NCBI GenBank assembly: GCA_037447605.1
Contig: CM074821.1
Coordinates: 1,108,548 to 1,164,463 of the forward strand
DNA from: Zygnema circumcarinatum
Taxonomy: Eukaryota; Streptophyta; Zygnematophyceae; Zygnematales; Zygnemataceae
Direction: 5' to 3'
DNA length: 55,916 nucleotides
Position numbers and translations under genes: made by a program. Positions within the stretch are counted from its first letter, which is position 1; every line of letters starts with the position of its first letter. This document shows positions 8,769 to 23,700 of this stretch, one piece after another. The notes under the pieces were generated by a model. That model was not told where the DNA came from, ran no database searches, and was given only the letters and a program-made list of their open reading frames with translations.

Positions 8769-11700
8769 CTACTCGGGAGTCTGCTCAGGTGGAGCAGAGG
8801 CTGCTGGATCCTTCTCCTCCTCGGGAACTCCTGCTGGAGGGGTAGATGGCTGCCCACCTGCAGTCATCAAGGTAGGGTTACTTTTGTACGTGTTTGCACG
8901 AGGGAAGGATGGACGCACCCATGGCGGAGAGGGGGGACGGGGGCGAAGGGGAGGTGGGTGGGGGGGCGGGGGGGGGCAGGGGAGGGGAGGAGAGAGAGAA
9001 CGTGGGAGAGAAATCTTTACCTCTGCCGCGGCCCGTGAGAGAAACCAAACGGCCACTTCCACGCGCTCCAAGTGCTGCGGCTCTTGGTCCTCCCTGGAAA
9101 CATCGACAACACTAACTGTGAATAATATATTTCTGGAGCGTGTTTATGAGAGATTGGAACCGAGAATAGAAGAGAAAGGCAAAAAACGCGCAAACCTCAT
9201 CACTGTATACAGACTCGCAGACTCGCAGTTTCGCTGCCTAACCTTCGGAGAAGTAAATACTCAAGCAACAACGCAGGCAAGTTAGACACTTAGACCTACG
9301 AAAAAAACAAAAGCTGAAGAATGCGAGTTAGTGGAAACACAAATGATGAGCAAAATGGATGACTGCCCTTCAAGGACTGGTGCTAAGTGCAGCATCTTGC
9401 AGGTTTAGGAAAAGGAACGGCCCCTCTGTAACTGACCTTGCCGCGCCCTCGAACACGGGGTGATGCCGGCTTCTCTGCAAACCTTTGGGCTCGGCGCTGT
9501 TCCCTGAGAGCAGGGGTCTCATTTGCTTGCTCAGAAATAGTGACAATTCTACCCCTTCCCGATAATACAGTGCCTGCTTCCCCTCCATGAAGACCCTCCG
9601 CCCCCCTTCCTGCAGCAGCCAACTTTGCTGTCCTTGTACGGAGTCCAGCAGCAGCGGAGGGTCCTAAGATGCCCGGAGCACCCTCAGCAGCCGCAAGTGT
9701 TGCGGCTAAAGATCCCCTAGTCACTCTGGGAGGTCTTGGGGCTAAGTTAGCAGGTTCCTTTGAAGTGGGTGTTGGCTCGCTTTCTTTGGCAGGATCATTG
9801 CTCACCAATCCTTCATCGAGTAAGAGCTCTGCTGCCTTCTCTCCATCGTCCCTCATCTCTCCCTCTTCCTCCTGCGTATTCATCAGCATTTCTCCCTCCT
9901 CCACCAGTTCATCTTGCAGAACATCGAGAAAAGTGTCATCGACCTCCTTCTCTTCGTGCTCATCTGGTACATCCTTCTGCTCCTCCAAAGCCTCCGCTCC
10001 ACTTGCATCCTCAGCTTCAGGAAGACCTCCAGCATTCTGAATGATTGCAAAATCCGCTCCTTGCTCCCCAGTCTCTACAATGTTTCCTGCTGATGCTGCT
10101 GTCTCTCCTTTCTCCCCCATCAACCCCCTCTCCAGTTCTTGCTGCTCACTCTCGTTGAATTTCGTTGCAGAAGTTACGTTAACTATCTCCACATCCAGGG
10201 TATCACCAATCTCCCCTTCTTCAGGGCCCCCCTCCCCTGTCCCGACAAGCCCATCTACCTCAATGCCCAAAAGCCCACCTTCATCCTCCTGCAGAGTCAA
10301 CGACAAAGCAGGTTGACTTGCCTCTGTGGAAGGCAACACCTCCTCCAGGGGAGGACGCATAATCCGAGGCCGTTTCCCAACTACACCTCCCACTTGCTCC
10401 TCCTCTGCTTCTGTCAGATGCTCGTCTCTATCCTGCACTTCTGCTTCTACTCCTGGTTCAGAAGTCCCTTCACCACCCATAACGACTTCGCCAGTCCTTC
10501 CAACTTCGGGAGCCGGGCTTCGGTGTCTCTTACCTGACCGGGATGCTTCCCCAGAATCCATATCGGCAGCACCTTCTGTCCTGCTCGCATCTATACCTTC
10601 ATGTAGTGGCTGCAAATCCGTTACCTCAGCTGCTTCGGTTATTGCTAAGATCGAAGGGGGAATCGATGGCGAAGCCTCTCCTTCCCTTTCAGCTCCCAAT
10701 CCTTGCTGCATATCAAGAGATCCGCTAGATACTGCAGGAATGCTGGCAGCAACCTCCTCCTTCTCACGTGGGAGACTCTGCTCTGCTTCTGAGACCACGG
10801 GAGGTCTCTCAGCAGTAATGTCCGAAGGTTCAATTGGTACATCTACATGCGTTGAATCTAATCTTGGACGAATAAGCCGGCGTGGCCTGGGAGCCTTTGA
10901 AACCTGCTCAGTCTGCAAGCCGTTCAACCCCTACATAGAAATAAGAGCCAATATCAGACGGACGCACGTATTAGCTTACAGACAAGAAGTGGAAAGAACA
11001 CTAATAGGATGCAAATTCTTATTTGCAAGCAATAGGAAGAATTCGCAGTTCAAACAAGAAAATCTTACCTCCAAAACTCCCTGATCTTTTTGGGCTTCCT
11101 GGGGTTCAGTACCTTCGTCCCTTCCTGGTGGCTTTGCTTCTTCAATAGTCTTTTCCTTCTGCCCTCCTTCCTTCTGTTCCTCCACTATCTTTGCCACCCT
11201 CTGCGACTTCGATGGCATCGATGCTAGAAGATGAGCCCGCAACTCTGCCAAATGTTTTTCTGGGACTCTTTTCTCACTGGTTCCTCCCTCCACTTTGCTC
11301 TCTCTCTCTGCCTCTACATCAGCTGCTGCCTTTCTTTTCGCTCCTTGTCGCTGCCGATCTTGAGAGTTTCTCTCTCCCATATTCTCAGTTTTTTCGGGTA
11401 CAGTGTCGACATCCATACTTGATACTGACGGAGCTCCCTCTGACGGCAACTCAGCTACAACCACAGGTGCGACTTCTGCCGCCTTTGCCTTTTTCTCTTG
11501 CATTACTTTGTTCACTGCCTGCTGCTCAGTACCTATATCAGATTGTTCTTTGTCTATCTGCTGGCCTTCGCCTTCAGCAACTAGCCCCTTTTCTGCCTCT
11601 TCCTCGCCCTTCTCTTTGTCTCCCACTCCCTCCAACCCAGTTCCACCAGCTTGTAGGCTTTCTTTCTGGACTTTTTGCATTTCCCTCTCCTCGGCCGCCT

Positions 11701-14700
11701 TCTTTTCTAGCATATCAGCCTCCTTAGAAATCTGCTCCGCCAGCTCTTTCTTTTGTGCAGCTAAACGTTCTGCTGCTGCAGCATGATTCGCCGGAGGAGG
11801 AGAAACCCTCTTCGGAGCAAAAGGAGCAGGCGGAGCAGTTAGAATTGCTCCAGAACCAGCTTCATCCACAGATTGCCCTTGTACATCAGCAGATACAGCA
11901 GCATCCCCTGCTTTCTTTTCAGTCGTAATCGCTGAAAGTTGCTGTCCAACTTCATTGACAAGGGTCACATACGAAACATTTGCTTCCTCAGCTCCCGCCA
12001 TGGTTTCCAGGACTTGTTGAGGTAGTGTACACTGCAAAACATATGCACTTGAAATATGACGCAAGAGATAACAAGCTTTGAAAATGCCATATGCTCATCG
12101 TTTCGTCAAGGGAAGAAGGCATGTAAATTGCAGACAAGAAGGGGTCAACTGAAAAACTAAAATTTACAATTTTGAAAGCAGCTAGAGATGATAACAGCTT
12201 CCAATTTTCTCCGCAGTCTTTCAGTAAATAAGAGTACTTTGGGTTATAAAAGAAACATTGTGAGTTATAGGAGGCCCACCTCCTTATGCTTCTCCATCCA
12301 TTCACGATGTTGAGTGAGTTCGTCCATAACCTTGCTTCGGGCCTGCACAGCCTCTCTCAATCCCCACACGAACTTCTCAACACTTATTGTTACGATGATT
12401 GTTTCGAGTGCCTTATGAAACTTGCGAAATATTAATCCTCAGAAGAGCTCTATACATCGTACAGTAGAACAGAATGATATTGATATACGAAATTAGCGGT
12501 TCCAAGCTCCATTTCTCTAGACAGAAACTACAAATAACACAAAGTTGTTGAGATAGATGGTGTTGCTTTTGGTTTTGGTTTTGGCATTGTTTTTGGAGGA
12601 CTTCCGGCAACTTCAGTTCGTGGTCATGAAAAAGGCTGCTAGTGCTTCACCTCCTGAGCACGCTGCAGCACATCTTGCAAAGTCTTTACTTCCTTCTGAC
12701 GACGCTCTCTTTCACTCATCAGCACCTTCTGAAGAGCCTGCAGAGATCAAAGTTCCTCCAAAAATTTGTCCTCGTAGTTCATGAAAGAGCCAAGCCACCC
12801 CATCATCCATGCAGCAAAAAATGATACTACATCATCACCGCAGGATTTCCTGCAGGTATCGGAATAAATAAGTGCAGAAAGGGTAGGGTTTAGGGCTAGG
12901 GTTTTGACTGTTTTGCCTGCAAAGATTGAAAAAATGCACCTGAGCACGCTGCTGAGCCGTTCGCCTCTCATTGTCCGCATCTCGCCGAGCCTGGCCGGCT
13001 TGCAGACTTCCCACTTGCTGTCGGGCAGCAGCTTCGCCCTTTTTACGCTCCTCCTCCAGCCTCTTACCTGCACAAGAAACAAGGAGAGAGCGATAGTGGG
13101 AGTGAGGAAAAGGGGCGGAAAGAGAGGAGAAAGAGGGAGGGGGAGAGAGTTGCGGTACGAGAAAGGGGGAGAGACAGAGTTGTTGCTGTGAGAGAGGTCG
13201 CGGCATATTCATTCAAGCCCACTCAAACAATCTGCAAACTACCTTCACATGTGCAGTAAAGCACGGACTTTTTGAAGAATTACAGCTGGTTAAGGACTTA
13301 ATTTACCAATTACAACAATGAACAGACCAGGCCTTTAAGCTGCAACATACCCAAATCAGCGGCCGATGCTTTGGCAGCATCCAGCTGCTTAGAGAGCTGG
13401 TCTCGCTCCCGATTCCAGTCTAAGACCAGCTGCTCCTTCTCTTTGAGAGTAGCCTCTAAGTTTTTCTGCACCGCTTTATTCCCCATTTAGTTGAAGTTCC
13501 TAAAAGCACTAGAAACCAAAAAAACCTAGTAGACATTATGCATTTGATGCTAAATGTGGCTTATCAAAATCAACATCATATTTACGAGCTGAGTGAGTGG
13601 AGGCATCCGCCAAAGAGCAAAGAAAAGCATTCAGAAACGGAGACACAAAAGCAAACAACAAAAAAATGTCAGCAACTCGATCTGCTACTTCACCTTGTAT
13701 TTTAGGCCAGCTGTGTTGATTTTGTCCCTTGTCTGCTTCATCGATGCCTGCATGTTCAAGAAAAGAAAAAAAAAATTAACTTCACTCACATCGCTTCAAT
13801 CATTTACCACAACTATTACTACTACTACTCATGCCCTTGCGTAAGTGAACAGTAACAACATTTACTTTCATCGCTTTGATCACGTCTCTAATACTTACAT
13901 GAGCTTGTTTCTCTCTTTCAAGATCTGCCAAGACTTCGGCCAATTGGGTTTTAGATGCTGCTAGTTCCTCCTCCAGATTCTGTGCCTTCCTTGATGACTC
14001 GTTGAGCTCCGCTTTTACCTTTGACAGCTCTTCTTCAGTCGTTTTTAACTTTTTCTGCAAATCACACATAGATCATTTCAGGGGAGTAGGATAGAATCTA
14101 GCTTGATGCTTGAAAAACTAAAGTTTCCTCAACTTTGCTGTCACCAATATGAGACCATCGAAGGCTTAGCCCACTAGCTAAGAAAGAGGCTAATAAGGAA
14201 CTGGAGGCTAGACCTGAACTCTTGAATTTCCCTTCTCACATACCTACCAACACGGGACCAACAAATACTAGATAAATGTACAACACTGGAGGGATGCGGG
14301 CCAACTAGTTTGAACAAGCGAGGAAAGAGCATGACAAGCAAGAGCAAAAGGACCTACAAATTAGAAGCACAAAGACGCAAGCTCCCAACAGTCACTTTTG
14401 TCTGAAAATGGTCTCCCATCCCCCTTGACTAACTTATATGACACAAGTGAAACAGACATCTAAACCGAAAACAACTTGCTAGCACTTACCTCCACACTGG
14501 CAAGCTCCGCTAGCTTTCTCTCATACTCTTCAAGGTCCACAGCTTTATATCGCTCAAGCAGCTGCTTAGATCGCTCTCGCCATCTCTCTGACTCTTTCCT
14601 TGCTGCCATCACCTCCTCAACCTTCCCTGCAATCTCTATATCCTTGCGTCGCAATGCGGCCTGTACAGGCTCAATCTCTGCTTCAGCTTTGCGAGCTCTC

Positions 14701-17700
14701 TCCTCCCAATGTCGAGCGTCTTCAAAGTTTCGCTTGCTCTCCTCTCGCAGAGTTGTGTTGCTTTCGCGAAGTAGCGCCATATGCGAAATCTGAACATCGA
14801 ACGACCAGCGAATTATGGATATTCAGGCTATACATTCAAGCCCTTTCCTGCGATTTAATATGGGTATGGGTTTTCTCTGTTGAGTCCATGAACGGTATGT
14901 ATTAAGAATGTACCTGTGACTTAAGAACTTCAAATTCTTCTTGAGAATGAATGGAACTTCGAATCTTATTTTCCACCGCTTGCAGCTCCACCCGCGCTTC
15001 TCGGGCTTCATGTGTAGCCACCTCTACCTGATCAAAAAGCAGTATCCACCAGATTACTAACCGTTTGACCAACATAAGTCTGCTAAGCAAGAACTAATTG
15101 AACAACTAATTGAAGAAGCATATAGCAACAAGAAATATCTCGATCATAGGGAAATAGAAAAAAAAAACCCCACCTCTCGTTGGAGCCTTCGCCTCTCCTG
15201 TTTAAGCGCTTCCACCTCAACATCGCTCGTTTCTTTGGCTCGACGGAGATACCGAATGACTTCTTGAAGGCTACCAGCCTCAGCTCCACTTGCCAGCTGC
15301 CCTTCAATTGCTTGCCCATCACTGGCAGCGGCTTTCTTCTCCGCTTCCTCTGCAGATGTGAAGTGTGCAGCCTCAAGCCTTTCCAAAAGGATGTGATTCT
15401 GTTGGGCACAAACCACAAGAGAGTGTTCATTTTATGGGAATAGATTGAAACGTGCTGTTTCCAAGCTTAAAGGCATATTTGCCTACGAAAATCTTGAGTT
15501 TCCTCCCACGTCCAAAACAGTCCACTCCTACAAGCTTATCCTTACTGACATTTCACAGTCCTAACAACAACCAGAATGAAGATGGCATGGTTCTTCCTGG
15601 TAAAGCACTCTCACCCTTACAACTAAAATTACTAATACATCCATTATCGGCTTTCTCATCCCTCCGTACCTGAGCTTCCGTTTCTGCCAATGCTTTCTCT
15701 GCCGTAACTTTGGCAGCATTTGCACTCTCGAGTTCTGCCTCCAACACCACCTTCTCCCTCGAAAGAGCAGCTTCCGCTATCTGAGCTCGGGCTGTGGCTG
15801 AAGGCAACTGCTCCTCCAGTTCGGCCAACCTCGCTGCTACTTTCGACATCTCGCGAATGGTATCCCCTTGCAGCATTACCTGAACACAGGCAAAAGGAAC
15901 ATTGAGACTAGACGAGAATGTTTCTTTTCAAAGGATGTTTCTGTGAAAAGTTTAAAGGAGCAAGGTATGTACTCCGCTTCACAAAACTGTCATGTTCAAT
16001 CTTCACAGTTAAAAGGCAATAGCATTAGGTTTTAAGAACCGTCGGTTGTTTAGGTTTTGCTCAGACCTCTTTTCTAGCATTCTAATTTCTGACATATGGC
16101 TCATAATCCACTTCTCACCACTACTGACCAAGAACTATTTAGCTACACAATATCTCTCTCTGTTATTCCACTACAGGCTACTCGATGCAATCCAAAGTGG
16201 TTCCGCCTATCTGAAAAAATCGTACCTGACGTTCATAATTGGTTTGAGCCTCACGCCATTTCTTTTGGGAGGACTCTACATCTGACCGAAGAGTCGATAT
16301 GCGTTCTCTTTCCGCCTTCAGTTCCCTCCTGCAGACAAGAACTCTTCAAGTTACACTCTCCGCAAGAAAGTCAAAGCGATTTGACCTTCGACAAACAGTT
16401 GCCTGAAACTCAATTGCCCTACATATTCAATCACAAAGAGTTGCGAGTAAAACAAGCAAAATCTACTGTCTCAAAATGCTCAAACATCCTACAACCAACC
16501 AACGGGACCATGAACACAAAATTCTAAACTCTTGCGAGGGAAACTCATCCATGAATCCAAATTTACAAACTAGTGGAGAACTGCATCTGCAAAGTGCAGT
16601 TTAAAAAATCGAATAATTTCTTACTGCAAAGAAGCTTCGCTGGTCTGCACAGCGTGAAGCTCCTCTTCAAGTTGTGTGAGTAGCTTGCCCTTCTCCAAGG
16701 CTTCTTCAGAAAAGGCAGCATTTCTTTTAGCTAACTCGTCTTCTAACAAAGTTATACGATTCTTCAAATCCTCTTCTCGTATCGCTGTCGATTTCTGAGT
16801 CTCGTCCGCGAGCAGACGATATTTTTGATATTCTGCAGTAATTTGGCTTGCGACGTCTTCGTTCGCTTGAGCAATCTCCTTATACTGCGACAGAAAAATC
16901 TACTTGTACCAGTCAAACGACCAATAGTTTTTTTAAAACTGCATAGCTCAAAACATCATCCCAGATCTGAAACTCCAGAACCAAAATGCAAATGAGCATT
17001 TATAACTAATCTTCTCCCTCTCTCTCCCTCTCTCTCACACTCGTTCACACGTCCAGAGAAAAACACAAGCTTCAGTTCTTTCGGCTTAGCCAACATCTCA
17101 TTTAATTCAAGAGCGTTAGTTAGGACGACAACGACCTGCTCCAAGTGGCCTCGCACTGCTGCCAACTCCTCCTTCGCCCGTTCTAATGCCCTGCGAGACT
17201 CCTCTGCTTGAGCCTTCAAATCCGGCTCTCCTCTTGCCCCATCCACTTCTCCACCTGATTTTGCCTCTTCCCGTGCAGAAACAGCCAAGTTTTCGGCTTT
17301 TTGAAGACTGCGTTGCAGCTCTTCACAACGGGCCTGACCAATTCCAACCCTGATTTCTAGCTTAGCAAAAGAAACACTAAAGTGAGGTGTTGCAAGGAAT
17401 TATTCAGATGCTTTTACAGGTTATATTAAAATTGGGTTCCTGTGTAATATCTCGAATCTAACAAGCATCCATTCTAAACATTCATGTTTTTCTTTCTTTT
17501 TAGCAGTTTTGGTTTTCTCCTTCTTCTTCTTGGCAAAACACACCTAATATTCTACTGCTTTACATTAGGCGAGTTATGAGTTATTTACCTGCAGAACTTC
17601 GGCCCTAGTTTCTGCAATATGAAATTCCCGCTTGGCCTCGTCTGCGGCTTTATTTGCTGCCTCCAATTTTGCGGAAGCCTCGGCTGCATTGCGATCTCGG

Positions 17701-20700
17701 GCCTCCAAAAACTTCCGAGCATGGACTCGCTCAGCTTCAAGCTCCTTTCTTGCCTCCGCCCACTCCCTCTGCATCTCTCAAGAGGTGAGAAATTATCAGC
17801 AAAAAGTAAATAACTCAAGTGAATGCAAGCTTATTAACAATGCCTTCTTGTCATATTAACAATGCCAAACAAATCCCGGGATACAGCAATGTTCGTGCGA
17901 ATGATAATTCCCAAAAAATTAAATCCGATATACAAAGTTGAGACAAAGCACATGATTATGGCAAACACACCAACAATCAACTAGCAAAACGAAGGCTTAC
18001 ATAGGGCAGATGCTCACGTATCGTGACAAAACACATATTCAACATAATACCCTGAAAGAGTATGATGCATGCATGCATGCATTGTGATTGTGATTGTACC
18101 AAATTATGAATAAGCTTCAAATTTGGGCGTCCATACCTGCAAGCGGTTGATGTCATCCTCTAGCCGCTTCCGCTCCGCTATATGCGAAGCCTGCAGCAAT
18201 ACTCCATGTAAGATTCTTGATATCTATATATTCTAAATTTTTTACTTTCAATGCAGCCGCTCAACCTTTAAGCTCGCCTTTCTATCGGCCCTTCTCATGC
18301 CTTTTCTCTCATCTCTTCTCCCATTTTCACTTCCAATTCTTTTCATCAGCCCTAACCGTTACAAAAGGAAAAACTCACCTCTTTAGAACTCTGTGCCTGC
18401 TGTACCGACTCCAATGTTACCTGCAATAACCAAACATTCACTGCTTAGTACGGGAAGAAACCTTGTCAAGGATATACAAGAATTGGGCCAAGATAAGATT
18501 CGTTTTGCAGGGCCATTACAATCCCAGGACTGCCATTTTTTTGATGTTCCACTTAGAAAAAACGTCAATGGGATAGCTAGCTACATACCTGTAGGTGATG
18601 GAATCGTTCTGACAAGCTCTTGATATCTTTTGAGGCCCTATCCTCTGCTAAAGCCAAAAGCTCCTTCTCTTTTTCCAGAACCGATACCTGTCTCCACTCT
18701 CAAGCCATGCATGCTCAAAAATCAGTAATCGAGGGACCTACAAACGGGACACATTATCTAAAAAGCAGTAGACCTTTGAATTGAAACTAAGATTCATGTA
18801 TACGTATATGTTATAATATCACATTTTTTAAGTGCTAGCTCTATACAATAGAAACTGAAAAAAATCTCATGACAGAATAGCTAAGCACACTAAAATCCTC
18901 TAAAAAATAATAAGCATTGTAGTCAATTACTACCTGAATACTGCATTGACGAGAATTTTCTTCTGCCGTTTGGAGGGCCTGCGAGTTTTCCCGAATCCGC
19001 CGCTGATATTCGGTGATAGTATGGGAAAGCTCCATGTTCAACTTTCGGACTTTCTCCATCTCTTGGTGCTGTCAAACATCAAAAGCAGTGTGCATGTTTT
19101 TTAACTTTACACGAGAAACGGCATTTCGGGTTGCAAAAAAAGAAAGTGAAAAAAAATATGCAAGAGAGACAGAAGACAAACACACATAGAGACAATCTAC
19201 CCAAGAAATAAAATTAAAAAAGAGTTAACTCTCCCTCGCCTTCTCCCTTTCCCTCTCCCTCGTCTACTCTCTCTCCCTTTCGCAAGGCCACTTTCCAAAA
19301 TGATCTGCTAGTTAGCAAGAGAAATACCTGATTCTCAAGATCACTAGCCATTGAGTCAAACTGATCCTTCAAATACTTATATTCTGCTGCTGCATGTGCT
19401 CTGTCCACTCTAGCAGCACTGGCTTCCTCACTGCAATAAGTCCAAAGAAATGCATACAATTCAAACTTCAGTGGGGCAAAGGCAATTCTCAAATAAAAGC
19501 AAATCTTGCAACCACATTAGCATAAGTGCTTCAAAGGATGACTATGAAAAAGAAAGCGCGATTCACCAGTTTTTTTTTTTTAGAGTTGCAGCCTTTCAAA
19601 GCCTTGCCAAAAGAAAAGTTTGCAGTGGACGTGCCATTTTCAAGTGGCAAGCTAAAAGAGTTCGAGATAAAGCAAGGCAAAAAGGTTCACAACGGCCCAG
19701 CCTTGAGCTTGAACAACAATTTTAGAAAAAGCTTAACAGCAAATACTTTGAGAGAGAGTAATTTAAGTTATAGTTGCTTTTTTTGTCACGTACTACTGAC
19801 TCTACGAAAAAACGAACATACCGAGCCTTCTTCAGGTCTTGCTGGAGCTCTTTCATTGAGGCTTGATTCTCTTCACGAGTCTTTTGCAGTTCCGCCTGAA
19901 TTAACAACAGTGGATAAATCGAGCTGGCTGAAGTTGAAGTGGGAAAAGAGACAAAAGTACACGCCAACAAAATCCAAGCATGGGTGTAAGATATTTGCAA
20001 AACCGACTCGACAACTCACCTCCTTTGCCTCAAGTAGCATCTTATAATCATCAGCGTTTGATTCTCCTGTTGAATACAGTACAAGAGCGAGGGATTATGC
20101 AACATTCGAGGTCCAAGCACAGCATAGATTAGAGAGGCAACTCTACCACTCGATCCTAGGTTTGATCAGGCATGATATTGATTCAATAACGCATCAAACG
20201 TTTCTTTTATATCATTCACAAACCATCTTCGCATTGACAGCAAGTTGGAGTAAATATGTTGCATAAACTAGAGTTTTTATATTTACCAGCTGTGGCTGGC
20301 GGGGTCGAAGGAGCAACTTGCTGGTGCACCTCCTCTTCATAGAGACGCTTGTAAAGGTCCATCTGCCCAATAGATAAAAAAAAACACATATACAGATAAA
20401 TACATATACATATAAATATGCATTGATAAATGTAAAGTGCATTCCGTATATTAACTGCATCACCCATTTAACAACAAAGGCAAACCCCATGTATCACATC
20501 ACATCATGTCCGACTTTTGTGCGGGAGTTAGTCAGAACAGATGTCCGAAAAGAACATGGCCATAGAACATACCGATCTCTTTTGCGCTGTCATCAGCTCT
20601 CTCTGCTTTTCAAGCTCCTCCAGAAGTTTCTGTATCTCTTCAGCTTGCTCCTTTTCACGGCGCTCAAGCTCCACCTGATATGCTGCCTGAAATCCATCAT

Positions 20701-23700
20701 GCCAAAGACAAGGAAATCCGTAAATGGTTCAAGGAAACATACTAACTGATTAAACTAACCAACTTCCAGGTGGAATAGGCGGCGAATAACTTAAAACCAG
20801 CCAAAACAACCACACGACAAAAACCAAGCCAACTATTCCTATCTTCAACTTATAAGCCGAAAAGCTGGCATAGAAAACCTGACAGCATCATGTAGACTAA
20901 CTTTACTCAGCTTTTTCTTGTGAAGAGACTGTTCAGATTCACGAGTTCATCTCATGTCATAAGAGAATAAGGGACGATTGATCCTTCGTTTGCAGAATCT
21001 CACCTGCAACTCTGTACTCTTCTCCTCTAAGTCCTTCTCCAACATTTGTATGCGGCTTCTCAGCGTTGAGTTCGATTCTAAAAGGTCGCTGAAGTTCCTG
21101 ATATTCAGCTGCCTCACCCAGTAATAAATTTTGTTTCAAACGCCACGAATTGTGTTTTACGTAAAAATATTACGTAATAATACGTATATAATTATTAAAA
21201 TATAACGTAATTTAACGTGGATCTTAATTGCGTTTAACGAGAATAGAGCCATTTGCAAAGATTGGGACAGGTTTCCTTCGATCATCTAACTACATCGATT
21301 TCACACCAGTTGACCCCTCGGAATCACAAAACAGTCACCATACCATACCCTAAGCCACATTTAACCTTGATACATTTTCTGGGAAATCCATTGGTAGACA
21401 ATCGTGCACTGCAAAAGTGTGAATTCAAGACATACACTGCTTTCCACCAACGTTCGCCCAAGTCCGGCGAGAGAAATCGTCCCTCTTCCTTCTTCACGAT
21501 GACGGTCGACCAAGTGTGTAGCAATCTGACAAGGGTACCCATCCCAAAAGTAACAAAATGGGCATATTAGCCTTATGGTTTTGCCCAACTTCCGAGTTCG
21601 AATTTAGCCTTCACCAAATCAGTTTAGGTCCAGCTAAATATGGATTGCCACGTCTGTTTACAATTAAAAAAAAACAAATAAATAAGTGCTGAATAAGGCT
21701 TTTCCAAACAAAACTGACGAAAATAGACACTCCATCCAAAATGAACAAAAATAATACTATCAATAAGCAGCATAGGGCAAGGAAGGGGGGGCATTGTTAT
21801 CAAGATACCTGATCATTCAAATTTCTAATTTCAGCCTCCAAAACCTGCACTTCAACTGCCTTGCTTCGCAGATCCGCCTACAGAGCGAAGAAAATAAAAA
21901 AAATTCAGTAAGGCAGGAGCCAATCCTTTGCTCTGCACTCTACTCATGCCTTCTCGACCTCTGTAAATCACTCAAATTACGAGAACTGAAGGGTTTCATC
22001 ATATAATTAAATACATTAACATAGATGTTGGAGTGGAGGTCAGCCGACCAAAACATGTCTGCAATCAGACAAAAGCAGCTTTCCAAAGAGAAAAGGGTAA
22101 CATCAAGCATCATACCCTTAGCTCTGTAACTGTGCTGTCCACCAATGCCTTTGCCATTGCAGCTTCGCTCAACTTCTTTTCCATCCTTTCGTAGACTGTA
22201 AGCAAGCGTTTGTGCTCCTCTGAAGGCCCGCAGACCACAAGCCCTGGCAGTCAGTAATAGCATCCTCCTCCCTCCTTCAAGTTATTCCTTCCCCATGCCA
22301 TCACCTCAAATAGAATTGCAAGCAAGAAGAATAAGAGATCAGACATCAGGTTATGGCTTGAAAAGGAAGGAACAGATACAAACGTCTAGAGACACTAACA
22401 GTAAAACAAAATCAGTTCCCTTACTTCCAATGCTTTTATAACATACAAACAATCAGAAAATCCTAATCAACTGAAAGAACTGACTAGGAGGCATACGGCA
22501 TCCATTTCATTGGACAACATTCCTACAATTATGAGGCAATATTCTGGTGTACAAAGCATTCAATATCATTCTCCAGTTTCCAAGTGGTTTGACTCTTTCT
22601 CACGCCTACCACGTTTTTAAGGACAGGATAGTTTCAAGCTTGTTTAACTTTCCACTTTGGTAGATACGTTGTCTGCAGTAGCATCCGTTCAAAGATAGGG
22701 AGTTTGACTAGCTTCACAGTAATATCAAGAAGCAAAGTGCTTTTACTACAGTGCCTCGAGCTCTGCGAATAGAAACACCAAACCAAAATGAAAGCTGACA
22801 GTTCGCCTCAAGAAGAAACAGCAAACACATGGCTTCAGATAGTGAACATACCGCGTTCTTCCTCTACAACCAGCAGTTTGGCGTTTACTTGTTCTGCCAC
22901 CTGCCATCAGCAGGCCCATCAAAAAAATCACGCAGTCTCACTGAAAATATAAAAAATTCAGATATATATTTTCACATCTGGAGAATTCCTCGACCCTGTG
23001 TCCAAGTATCATTTCATCCTGACATAACAGATGCAGCACTGCAAGCGTAGTTCTTCAAGATAGTGCACCTATTGCAGAGAGGTCAGCTATGAGACTATCG
23101 CGCTCTCTCAATCAGAAAGACACCCGGGGTACTCTTGCATAAAACCTCTCAGAAACATACATGTTATCTACAATACAAAGGTGTAGCATGAAGTAGAAGG
23201 AAGAAAAAGTGCAATGCTACAACCTGTGCACAATTCTGCCATGCCGTGCTTGAATTCTTTGTACTGCTTGCAGGCACTGCTTTTTCACGCAGGCAACACA
23301 TATTCTGACTCACCGCTATAAGTATTCGATGCCATATGTCATCCTTGTATTTGACCTCAATCAATAAAAAAGACATAAAAAACCGAAACCTAATCCAAAG
23401 GCTAATGTCTCAAGCAACAATGCACCGTGTAAACCTCGAGTTGCATGGCTGAGACATGCCAACTCAGCACTTACGATTCAAACTGCACAATTACAACTGG
23501 CAGCAGCATCTCATATCTACATGATTTGAATACCCACTTGTTTTGAAAACAAGCGATTTGTTTCCTTCCGAAAACTCATTATCGTGATGAGAAGTCTTTA
23601 CGAAAAAAACAATAAGTCATGTGTAGAAACATGCAAGGCAAGTACTCAAGAGCAGAGCAGCTAGAAGAACCTCGCTGAGTGACTCAGAAACATCCTCTGC

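Noticed and set aside
9669-11786. Plus-strand Ser/Pro-rich frames opposite NUA exons 39-40
   Set aside because: They are the antisense of Glu/Ala-rich coding exons with no stops, a common shadow effect; no plus-strand start or splice pattern.
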